6,434 nt of DNA, from NCBI GenBank assembly GCA_031254095.1, contig JAIRVC010000100.1:1-6434 (forward strand), given 5' to 3'. Each line of letters opens with the position of its first letter. The first letter of the stretch is position 1. The stretch is from Acidobacteriota bacterium (lineage in GTDB: Bacteria > Acidobacteriota > UBA6911). The position numbers and the translations under genes were made by a program. Shown in pieces: positions 1 to 5,777 of the stretch. The notes beneath the pieces were generated by a model that saw nothing but the letters and a program-made list of their open reading frames with translations, did no database searches and was not told the DNA's origin.

Positions 1-19
1 CTGTTGTCAAAGTAAATCA

Positions 20-799
20 TCAGGCGTTTTCCCTGTTTTTTGCGCAGACGCAGGCCCCGACCGCGCCCGCGAACTGCGCGTGCCTATGGGTAACGACACT
101 AAGACTGGTTGTTTGCGCAATGATTTTCATAAGAGCTTCCGAGCGTGAAAGCCCGCCGGTCATTAACAGCGCCGCCCCATTGATAAAATCCATTTTGCCT
201 GTCATTTGCCGAATTTTTTGTGCGATTGACTCAAGTACGCCGGTCATAATTTTTGAACGGTCTTTTTGCATCGCCAGCAAGCCTATAATTTCGGATTCGG
301 CAAAAACCGTACACATGCTGTTTACTGGAATAGATTCGTTTGAGTCGGCAAATTCATCAATATCTTCCAGCGCGATCCCCAATGTTTCGCACGCCATACT
401 TAAAAAGCGCCCTGTTCCGGCGGCGCATTTATCGTTCATTAAAAAATTTACAACCCTGTTATCGCGTATTTGAATAACCTTGCTGTCCTGTCCACCAATG
501 TCAATAACGCCTCCGATGCCGGGCGAAAGAAACATTGCGCCGAACGCGTGGCATGTTATTTCCGTGAACATATAATCCGCGAAATCCACCGCCTCGCGCC
601 CGTAACCCGTGGCTGAAACACAAACTTCATTACGGCAAAGACTGTTTCCGTCCAGCAGGAACCCCAAACTTTCCACTGCGGAAAGTCTGGGGTTCCAACC
701 CGTTTTTACATTCCGAACATCCACAATGTTTTTTCCATCCGACAAAACCGCCTTGCACATTGTTGAGCCGGAATCTATCCCGATAAAATACTTTGTCAC
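20..799 (-). CDS. Activator ATPase of a double-cubane / 2-hydroxyacyl-CoA dehydratase system (HgdC/YjiL, BadF/BadG family)
   Basis: A 259-residue cytoplasmic ASKHA-fold ATPase that hydrolyses ATP to drive one low-potential electron from a [4Fe-4S] cluster into its partner reductase. Seen: the phosphate-1 loop GIDSGST (7-13), DIGGQDSK (100-107), cluster cysteine C125 in NDKCAAGTGRF, second cluster cysteine C163 in SMCTVFAESE, and the adenosine-site motif TGGLSRS (214-220). In this family the two cysteines, one per subunit pair, bridge a cluster at the homodimer interface. Length equals that of HgdC and E. coli YjiL, so the gene is complete. The start is GTG at 799, sharing GTGA with the stop of the upstream reductase; no strong ribosome site precedes it, so translation is probably coupled. 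Odd: residues 35-48 are encoded by a near-perfect 17-bp palindrome (658-696), listed separately. The partner gene favours a double-cubane reductase activator over a fermentative dehydratase activator. Confidence 0.95.
   Translation of the reverse strand: MTKYFIGIDSGSTMCKAVLSDGKNIVDVRNVKTGWNPRLSAVESLGFLLDGNSLCRNEVCVSATGYGREAVDFADYMFTEITCHAFGAMFLSPGIGGVIDIGGQDSKVIQIRDNRVVNFLMNDKCAAGTGRFLSMACETLGIALEDIDEFADSNESIPVNSMCTVFAESEIIGLLAMQKDRSKIMTGVLESIAQKIRQMTGKMDFINGAALLMTGGLSRSEALMKIIAQTTSLSVVTHRHAQFAGAVGACVCAKNRENA
658..696. repeat. Long inverted repeat inside the activator coding sequence
   Basis: Arms 658-674 and 680-696 are complementary over 17 positions with a 5-nt loop (675-679). The single imperfection is a G-U wobble in the minus-strand mRNA and an A-C mismatch in plus-strand RNA, so the structure is better in the gene's own transcript. 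It encodes W35 to about L48 of the activator (NPRLSAVESLGF in the middle). Because the element is palindromic, the plus strand also reads through it open, giving a near-identical peptide NPKLSTAESLGF. Such a stem is far longer than chance would give in a coding region this size. It could be a genome-wide palindromic repeat that landed in frame, or an RNA structure affecting translation or mRNA decay. Activator length matches relatives, so it substitutes for normal sequence rather than lengthening the protein. Confidence 0.8.
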
Positions 800-1953
800 G
801 GCAGCATTTCAATAAACGCGGCAATCCGCGTTTTCAACTGCGCCGCATCGGATGTGGAATAGTCTGTTTCAACGCTTATAAACGGCACATTCTCTTTTTG
901 CATCAGTTTTCTTATTGTGGCCGTCTCGATAGCATATGTATGGCAGGCCTGCAATGTCATCTCGACGACCCCATCAACCTTGAATTCTTTCACCAGCTCT
1001 GAAAGAAGTTTATATCTGTTGTTATCCGGCGTCATAACGGAGCAGCCGATTTGCAGATATCTGTCGGCTACGGCTTTGTACGGTTCTTCGTTTTCGTCAA
1101 CCAGCCGTTCCGCGGGTTTCACTCCGATGCAGTTTTCATAGGCGACAACAACGCCGCCGGAACTCTCGATGGCAGTGACAATTTTTTCCGTAACTCCTGC
1201 CAATGGGCAGCCGGTAATAAGGATTCTTTTAGAGGTTCCGGGCACATTTTCAACGCCGCTTTCATAATTTTGTTTTACCTTGTCGATAGCAGCCCGTAAT
1301 TCCCTGTTTTTTTCTTCATAGTTGAATTTAAACTGTGATCCATATAAAACTTTCAGCTGTTCCGCGCCGGTTATCGGCGGCGGGCAGGATTTGCTGAGTT
1401 CATAAAATTCTTTCAGAAGACCGCGTTCCTCGTTTTTTAATCTGATTGCTTTTTTAATATCGTCGCCGGTTATAACGACGCCGAATTGTTTTTCAACCTT
1501 TTCCTTTAAGAGTAAAACCTCTTTGCGCCAGAGTTCTTTCGCGGTTTCACCGTTTTGGGTCTGCGGAAGCTGCATGACATGGACGTTTTTAATTTCAGAA
1601 AGAAGTTCGTACATCTTCTTTTTACCGTCGCATGTAGTCTCGCCTACAATTAAATCGGCGAAGTAAATATAGGGGCATTTTTCGGTAATCGCGAAACCGT
1701 AACTGGATTTTACAAGCGGGCAAAGATTCCTCGGTAAAACCTTTTCGCTTTCAGCGATTGTTTCATCGCTGAAAGCGCAGATGCCTACCGGAACCGCTCC
1801 GGCTGCCATAAAAATTTCCATGGGAGCATAGGTGCAAAATACCCCCACTACGTTTTTCCCCTCGTCTTTTAAGTTTTTAACTGCGAGAAAACCCTGCTTC
1901 CGCGCATCCGCAAAACCCTCAAATTGACCCGGCAAAGTATTATTACTGTTCAT
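796..1953 (-). CDS. Double-cubane-cluster-containing anaerobic reductase (HgdB/YjiM-type, 2-hydroxyacyl-CoA dehydratase family D)
   Basis: A 385-residue cytoplasmic Fe-S protein resembling E. coli YjiM and the DCCP of Carboxydothermus. Characterised members carry an [8Fe-9S] double-cubane cluster and, once reduced by an ATP-driven activator, reduce small molecules such as acetylene or hydrazine in vitro; the natural substrate is unknown. Eight cysteines sit in conserved contexts: C40, C78 (LPRNLCPLVKSSYGF), C93 (EKCPYIYFAD), C108 (GETTCDGKKKMYE), C249 (ITGCP), C275 (YENC), C304 (IGC) and C337 (LQACHTYAIE). The C-terminal signature FISVETDYSTSD (358-369) is present. Known members ligate the double cubane with six cysteines; I do not assign which. 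Start ATG 1953 has a strong AAGGAGGA site at 1968-1961, implying efficient independent initiation after the 70-nt gap from the porin. The stop overlaps the activator start by 4 nt. A single HgdB-like subunit, with no second dehydratase subunit, argues against a true 2-hydroxyacyl-CoA dehydratase. Confidence 0.93.
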   Translation of the reverse strand: MNSNNTLPGQFEGFADARKQGFLAVKNLKDEGKNVVGVFCTYAPMEIFMAAGAVPVGICAFSDETIAESEKVLPRNLCPLVKSSYGFAITEKCPYIYFADLIVGETTCDGKKKMYELLSEIKNVHVMQLPQTQNGETAKELWRKEVLLLKEKVEKQFGVVITGDDIKKAIRLKNEERGLLKEFYELSKSCPPPITGAEQLKVLYGSQFKFNYEEKNRELRAAIDKVKQNYESGVENVPGTSKRILITGCPLAGVTEKIVTAIESSGGVVVAYENCIGVKPAERLVDENEEPYKAVADRYLQIGCSVMTPDNNRYKLLSELVKEFKVDGVVEMTLQACHTYAIETATIRKLMQKENVPFISVETDYSTSDAAQLKTRIAAFIEMLP

Positions 1954-1981
1954 TAACGTTTCCTCCTTTATTGCAGATAAG

Positions 1982-2017
1982 GGGCTGGCGCATTAATCCT
2001 GTTTTATGCGCCAGCCC
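1982..2017 (-). terminator. Strong intergenic hairpin between porin and reductase genes; possible terminator or attenuator
   Basis: Perfect 12-bp stem: 1982-1993 (GGGCTGGCGCAT on the plus strand) pairs with 2006-2017, with a 12-nt loop. It starts 7 nt after the porin stop codon and ends 13 nt before the reductase ribosome site. On the transcribed minus strand the stem is followed by CTTATCTGC, not a U run, so it is not a textbook intrinsic terminator in that direction; the plus-strand exit is somewhat T-rich but no plus-strand gene ends there. It may instead protect the porin message 3' end or reduce read-through, separating expression of the porin operon from the reductase/activator pair. 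Confidence 0.4.
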
Positions 2018-2023
2018 TGTTGT

Positions 2024-3235
2024 TTATATGTCGATTCTGAACGCCAGTCCGGCCTGAAACCCTCTTTCGCCGTCAACAACGCGATTTGCCGAGGTTTTTT
2101 GCGTCAACCTTTTTCCGGTATGGACATAACCGACTTCAGGGATGATCTTGAAATAAGACCCCAATTTGAATCGGTAATTCGCGTAAAAGCCCATTCCGTT
2201 GACATCGTCCTGCCATGCGTCATTGCGGGTGCTCTGACCGCCGAATCCCGCTTCAAAGTCTTTAACGGTTAAAGCAACCGCTCCGCCAAATGCCGTAGTG
2301 TTATCCATCTCGCCCGTTGCGGACATGTTGCCGTCGGCGTCTGTTTTCAATTGAGGCAGCGCCCATGCGGTTCTGCCGACGGCTTCAGCGTCGTTGTTTC
2401 CGCTGACCATGCTGACCATCTGATACATGCCGCCGTTCACGGAATAAAATCCCGACACGGTAAGTTTCACGTTGTCTCCAATTTTAGGGTTGGCGGCAAA
2501 CACAATGTGACCGGCGTCAAGGCTATAACGCTTGTTCAGGTCGCCGGTTGAAGTGTTATTGGCTGTAATTGAACTCTTTACATAAGAACCGCCGATTTTT
2601 ACGCTGGAAATTACGTAAGAGGCTTCAATTCTGGGCATAATTTCCGAAAATTCGGAGTTGGCATATGCGCCGGAGTACCGGCCTGTAACCATGTTCGAAT
2701 CCTGTCTCATTGAAAGCGCCGAGATTGAAAAACCGCCGATTGCATAGTTGATTCCCGCTCTGCGCGCTTCTATCATTGTGCCCATGCCCTGCAATCCGCT
2801 GTCGCCGTTGAGTTTGCGGTCGAAGAGGGAAAACGTGTGAACCGTGCCGGGGAGTTGCCCGACTCTTATCCTGCCTTTTTCGCCTCCGGCAAACTTATAA
2901 TCGCCGTATAAAAGGCGGAGAGTTAAATTCGTTGTTGCCGTGTCTCCACCCATGCCAAATTCATTGTGGAAGAAAAAATCGCCATGCGTCCATCTTACGC
3001 CGGCGCGGGAATTTGCCTGCAGCCCTATCGCAAAACGGGAACGGTCGCTGGCGTCAAGTATATTGCCGGCATCGGGCGGGGACGCGATTTGGCCTCCGTC
3101 GGTGTGATTGAACGCAGAGTAAGCGCGTATGCTGGCGTAAGCGTCAATCGTGCTGTCCCCTGCCTTGAATGTTTTCGCAAAAGCGCCGGTTCCGGCAAAA
3201 AGGACTAAAATCAGTGTAAACAGCATTTTTCTCAT
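2024..3235 (-). CDS. Outer-membrane beta-barrel porin-like protein
   Basis: A 403-residue exported protein. I place the start at ATG 3235 because AAGGAGA lies 6 nt upstream and the signal peptide begins there; the longer frame to 3328 would run into the preceding gene and bury the signal. Seen: basic n-region MRK, hydrophobic stretch 4-17 and an AFA cleavage site after residue 20. The mature part is made of short amphipathic strands with alternating aromatic and hydrophobic residues (for example DAYASIRAYSAF near the N-terminus), joined by Gly/Asn/Asp-rich turns, as in trimeric porins. The last strand GFQAGLAFRIDI alternates correctly but ends in Ile, not the usual terminal Phe or Trp. I recognise no specific family, so the solute is unknown. 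The gene begins 13 nt after the NifB-type gene stops, as last gene of that operon. Likely role, inferred: outer-membrane passage for whatever the Tat-exported binding protein captures. Confidence 0.8.
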   Translation of the reverse strand: MRKMLFTLILVLFAGTGAFAKTFKAGDSTIDAYASIRAYSAFNHTDGGQIASPPDAGNILDASDRSRFAIGLQANSRAGVRWTHGDFFFHNEFGMGGDTATTNLTLRLLYGDYKFAGGEKGRIRVGQLPGTVHTFSLFDRKLNGDSGLQGMGTMIEARRAGINYAIGGFSISALSMRQDSNMVTGRYSGAYANSEFSEIMPRIEASYVISSVKIGGSYVKSSITANNTSTGDLNKRYSLDAGHIVFAANPKIGDNVKLTVSGFYSVNGGMYQMVSMVSGNNDAEAVGRTAWALPQLKTDADGNMSATGEMDNTTAFGGAVALTVKDFEAGFGGQSTRNDAWQDDVNGMGFYANYRFKLGSYFKIIPEVGYVHTGKRLTQKTSANRVVDGERGFQAGLAFRIDI

Positions 3236-3241
3236 ATTAAA

Positions 3242-3248
3242 TCTCCTT
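3242..3248 (-). promoter_or_regulatory. Ribosome binding site fixing the porin start
   Basis: AAGGAGA on the minus strand, 6 nt before ATG 3235. It directly abuts the TAA stop (3251-3249) of the NifB-type gene. It decides between the 403-residue start with an N-terminal signal peptide and the spurious 434-residue reading frame. Confidence 0.8.
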
Positions 3249-4160
3249 TTAAATACATCCGGCAAAACCGGACGCCTGTTTTTGAAACCGCTCAAAGCGG
3301 ATTGTTGTTTTGTTGAGAGTAAGTTCATTGTCGGAGAGAAGTCCCGCGGCGTCAGCCCGGCATCTCTGGCAATGGTACATTTGAGGGATATAAAGAGACG
3401 CCAGATCGCGGATACTGCTCATTTCCCGGTCGGTTGGAGATTTCAGCCGCTCAAAGGGCGTGCCTTCAACCGGAATCATGGGAATGCAGTTCATTACATC
3501 AACCCCAAGACCGGCGGCCTCTTTTGCAATAGCCCGGACGTGATCGTCATTAATGCCCGGTATGACGACCGTGTTGACCTTTACAATAAGATTTTTCGCC
3601 TTGAGTTGCCTGATCGCCTCTTTCTGGCGGGAAAGAAGAAGCGAAAAAGCCTCAACGCCATGGTATTCGCGGTTATTCACGGTAACATGCGAATAAATAT
3701 GCCGCCCGACAAGCGGATCGACGGCGTTCACGGTGACCGTCACATGGGTAACGCCCGCCTCCGCCAGATCGTCTACATGCCCGGCCAGATTGAGGCCGTT
3801 GGTGGAAACGCAGATCAATAGATGCGGATACGCGGCGTGTATGTCCCGTAATGTTTCAAGGGTGCGTTCCGGGCTGCACATTGAATCTCCCGGCCCGGCA
3901 ATGCCGACAACGGAAATATCGCGCCTTCTGCGCAAAAGAAAATCAAGGTACGGTATGACGTTATCCGGCGCCAGTATGCCCTGTGTGACGGCGGGGCGGC
4001 TTTCGTTGGCGCAGTCATAAAGGCGGTTGCAGAAGTTGCACCGGATATTGCAATCCGGGGCGACGGGCAGATGAACCCTGCCACGGCGCGCCCTGGCGCT
4101 TCCATAGAAGCAGGGATGATCGGAAAAAGCTCTGCTTGCGCGTATTTCGGACTGTGTCAT
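3249..4160 (-). CDS. NifB-type radical SAM protein (nitrogenase-cofactor-precursor maturase family)
   Basis: A 303-residue radical SAM enzyme matching the core domain of NifB, which in diazotrophs fuses two [4Fe-4S] clusters, with a SAM-derived carbide and an extra sulfur, into the [8Fe-9S-C] NifB-co. All family motifs I know are present: HPC (C17), radical SAM cysteines C37-x3-C41-x2-C44, YDC (C50), NESRP (52-56), AGPGD (88-92), TVTVN (141-145), PGIND (201-205) and CQRCRADAAG (C264, C267). It lacks the C-terminal NifX-like domain of some NifBs and has a short tail (about 280-303) ending GCI. Start ATG 4160 overlaps the stop of the NapH-like gene (ATGA) with only a weak GGGTGA upstream, implying coupled translation. 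Odd: no nifHDK or nifEN is in view; the partners are a polyferredoxin, a binding protein and a porin. Whether it makes NifB-co, or a related cluster for another enzyme, cannot be told. I withhold the symbol for that reason. Confidence 0.88.
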   Translation of the reverse strand: MTQSEIRASRAFSDHPCFYGSARARRGRVHLPVAPDCNIRCNFCNRLYDCANESRPAVTQGILAPDNVIPYLDFLLRRRRDISVVGIAGPGDSMCSPERTLETLRDIHAAYPHLLICVSTNGLNLAGHVDDLAEAGVTHVTVTVNAVDPLVGRHIYSHVTVNNREYHGVEAFSLLLSRQKEAIRQLKAKNLIVKVNTVVIPGINDDHVRAIAKEAAGLGVDVMNCIPMIPVEGTPFERLKSPTDREMSSIRDLASLYIPQMYHCQRCRADAAGLLSDNELTLNKTTIRFERFQKQASGFAGCI

Positions 4161-4927
4161 GAGTTCACCCGCTTTATGCCGATCTTAATTGCACCCGCCT
4201 GGCAGTATTTCAGACAGTCTCCGCAATTGGTGCAGTTGGTTTCATCGGGACGGCTTCCCATTTCACAGACCTGCAAACAGGCGTCGCAATCGTTGCAGGC
4301 GCTCGTTTTAAAAACCCTGAAAATGGAGACGCGCTTGATCAGTTCAAGCAGGCCGCCCATGGGACAGGCAAAGCGGCACCACAGGTTGGCGATAAAAAGC
4401 CCGGCGGCGGCCAGCCCGAGCACGATAAGCGTGCGGGCAAGCCAGAGGCCGGGCGCGTGTTCGAAGGTGAGTTTGATGGAGTTCCAGAATTCGCCCACTC
4501 GAATAGGAATCACCCAACGCGGATTGTTTATGCCGAGCCACAGTGTCAGCGCGATTATCAGCCCGGCGAAAAGTCCCCAGGGCGCGATTTTCATAAACTG
4601 GTTTCTAACGCGCAGTTTCACTATCGACGCCTTGCCAATCAACTGGTTTACAAGGCCGCCGGGACATGCCCAGCCGCAAAAGGCGCGTCCGAATAAAATG
4701 ACCGAAACAGGCAGAAGCAGCCAGAATCCCCAAAAAAGGCCGGTAATTCTTCCCCAGCAGGTAATGACGGGGCAAACCTGACAGCCCACGAAAGGAACGG
4801 CAAAGGGACAGCGAAAGATGCCGTAGAAAGACCATTGGCCGAGGACGGCAAGCATACCGGTTTGCGTGAGCCTGCGAATCCATGTAAGCGGGCTGGCGTA
4901 TAAAGCGTTAACTTTCTTTTCAGGCAT
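4157..4927 (-). CDS. NapH-like membrane polyferredoxin (4Fe-4S quinol/ferredoxin electron-transfer protein)
   Basis: A 256-residue inner-membrane protein related to NapH, NosR C-terminal and CcoG-type proteins. About four hydrophobic segments are visible (roughly 22-38, 62-80, 115-133, 164-182). Two CxxxCP motifs, FCGWACP (C84, C88) and CRFACP (C184, C188), are family hallmarks. An extra N-terminal cysteine cluster (C40, C49, C52, C57) lies between the first two segments. The C-terminus holds two [4Fe-4S] ferredoxin motifs: C211, C214, C217, C221 and C232, C235, C238, C242. Such proteins pass electrons between a quinol or cytoplasmic donor and a partner across or at the membrane. The start ATG 4927 overlaps the binding-protein gene by 8 nt, with GGTGAAGG just upstream; the end overlaps the NifB-type gene by 4 nt. 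Coupling to these two suggests it delivers electrons to the binding protein, its ligand, or the radical SAM step; this is inferred. No Nap, Nos or cytochrome oxidase gene is near, so it is not NapH proper. Confidence 0.9.
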   Translation of the reverse strand: MPEKKVNALYASPLTWIRRLTQTGMLAVLGQWSFYGIFRCPFAVPFVGCQVCPVITCWGRITGLFWGFWLLLPVSVILFGRAFCGWACPGGLVNQLIGKASIVKLRVRNQFMKIAPWGLFAGLIIALTLWLGINNPRWVIPIRVGEFWNSIKLTFEHAPGLWLARTLIVLGLAAAGLFIANLWCRFACPMGGLLELIKRVSIFRVFKTSACNDCDACLQVCEMGSRPDETNCTNCGDCLKYCQAGAIKIGIKRVNS

Positions 4928-5777
4928 CCTTCACCCCCAGATTTTCAATAAGCGTCCGGCCTTTGTCCGAAACGGCCGTTATAAAACCCCGTCTCTCGAA
5001 TATGGCCTGCGCCTCGTCGGAACACATGAAATTCACATAATCGTCGGCAAGGGCGCGGTCTTTGGCAGACTTCATTACCCCGATTGTGAAAGTAAGCGGG
5101 CCGGGCGGAAAGAGACTTTCGGGAATGGAAATAATGTCTACTTTCCCTTCAAACTCATCCAGACGGGTCAGTCGCCTTTCGACGATTGACGCCATTCCAT
5201 TTCCTTTGATTATCTCCGGCATCATTTTTATGACGCAGGTCGCCCTGCTGACCATGTTCTTGAGAACCGCGTCTTCGACGCCCGCTTTTTTGAGAATGCC
5301 CGCGATTGCGTCTCCGCCCGGAGGGGACGCGCCGAGGGGCAATATAACCGGGACGCCGGGGCGGGACATATCTTCCACGGATTTAATGCCGGCGGGGTTT
5401 CCCAAAGGGGTGATCAGGACATATTCAGTGAAACAAAGCGGCCTGAAATAAACCATTTTTCCGGCTTCCCTTAAATCCTTCGCAAGCTTCAAGACGCGTC
5501 CGGCAAAGACCTCTGTTTCGGCGCTTCCAAGAAGCGATTTACCCAGAGCCGCCGCAAAAGCGCCGGTATAGGCGATCTTTATCCCGGTCTTTTTTTCATA
5601 GCTGCTGTTTGCGGCGTTGAAGGCTTCGGAAAGTCCTCCGCAGGACCAGACCTGAAGCGAATTACTTTGAAACCCGCTCGCGTGAAGCAGGCCGGGAACC
5701 GCCGCCGCGGCAACCGTTGAAGTCATCGCCGATTTCAGGAAAGTTCTTCTTTCCATCCCGCTGTTTTTCTTTTTCAT
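4920..5777 (-). CDS. Tat-exported periplasmic substrate-binding protein, ModA-like (type 2 PBP fold)
   Basis: A 285-residue exported binding protein. The N-terminus has a twin-arginine signal, ERRTFLK (R10, R11), a hydrophobic stretch 17-31 and a likely cleavage near LHA (31-33). The mature part looks like the molybdate/tungstate/sulfate-binding ModA family: SCGGLSEAF at the first ligand loop (45-53), a TGAF segment (71-74), EVFAGRVLKLAKDL (89-102), YVLITPLGNP (119-128), ILPLGASPPGGDA (145-157), and the C-terminal YVNFMCSDEAQAIFERRGF (247-265) common to this fold. Start ATG 5777 has AGGAG at 5787-5783, preferred over M8, which has no good site. No ABC permease or ATPase gene follows: the next genes are the polyferredoxin and NifB-type enzyme. 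Tat export is unusual for this family and suggests cytoplasmic folding or cofactor loading before export. Ligand unknown; molybdate, tungstate, another oxyanion or a metal complex are possible. First gene of the four-gene operon. Confidence 0.85.
   Translation of the reverse strand: MKKKNSGMERRTFLKSAMTSTVAAAAVPGLLHASGFQSNSLQVWSCGGLSEAFNAANSSYEKKTGIKIAYTGAFAAALGKSLLGSAETEVFAGRVLKLAKDLREAGKMVYFRPLCFTEYVLITPLGNPAGIKSVEDMSRPGVPVILPLGASPPGGDAIAGILKKAGVEDAVLKNMVSRATCVIKMMPEIIKGNGMASIVERRLTRLDEFEGKVDIISIPESLFPPGPLTFTIGVMKSAKDRALADDYVNFMCSDEAQAIFERRGFITAVSDKGRTLIENLGVKDA

Noticed and set aside
697..715. Segment CCCGTTTTTACATTCCG beside the activator palindrome, similar to the opposite strand at 6103-6118
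   Set aside because: About 15 of 17 positions agree, but a few such pairs are expected by chance in a window this size, and flanking sequence does not match.
796..1953. Annotation as a catabolic 2-hydroxyacyl-CoA (e.g. 2-hydroxyglutaryl-CoA) dehydratase
   Set aside because: True dehydratases need two HgdA/HgdB-type subunits; here one subunit with the YjiM-type cysteine pattern is paired directly with the activator.
3258..3300. Two small hairpins (3258-3272 and 3288-3300) at the 3' end of the NifB-type coding sequence
   Set aside because: Stems are only 5 bp and inside coding sequence; common by chance and not followed by a U run.
3236..3328. N-terminal extension of the porin reading frame, overlapping the NifB-type gene
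   Set aside because: It would hide the signal peptide inside the protein and has no ribosome site; ATG 3235 has AAGGAGA at the right distance and a signal peptide directly after it.
3150..3821. Long plus-strand open frame (223 codons) opposite the NifB-type gene, and a similar 236-codon one at 4071-4781
   Set aside because: They are antisense shadows of strongly conserved minus-strand genes, with no ribosome site and no recognisable domain.
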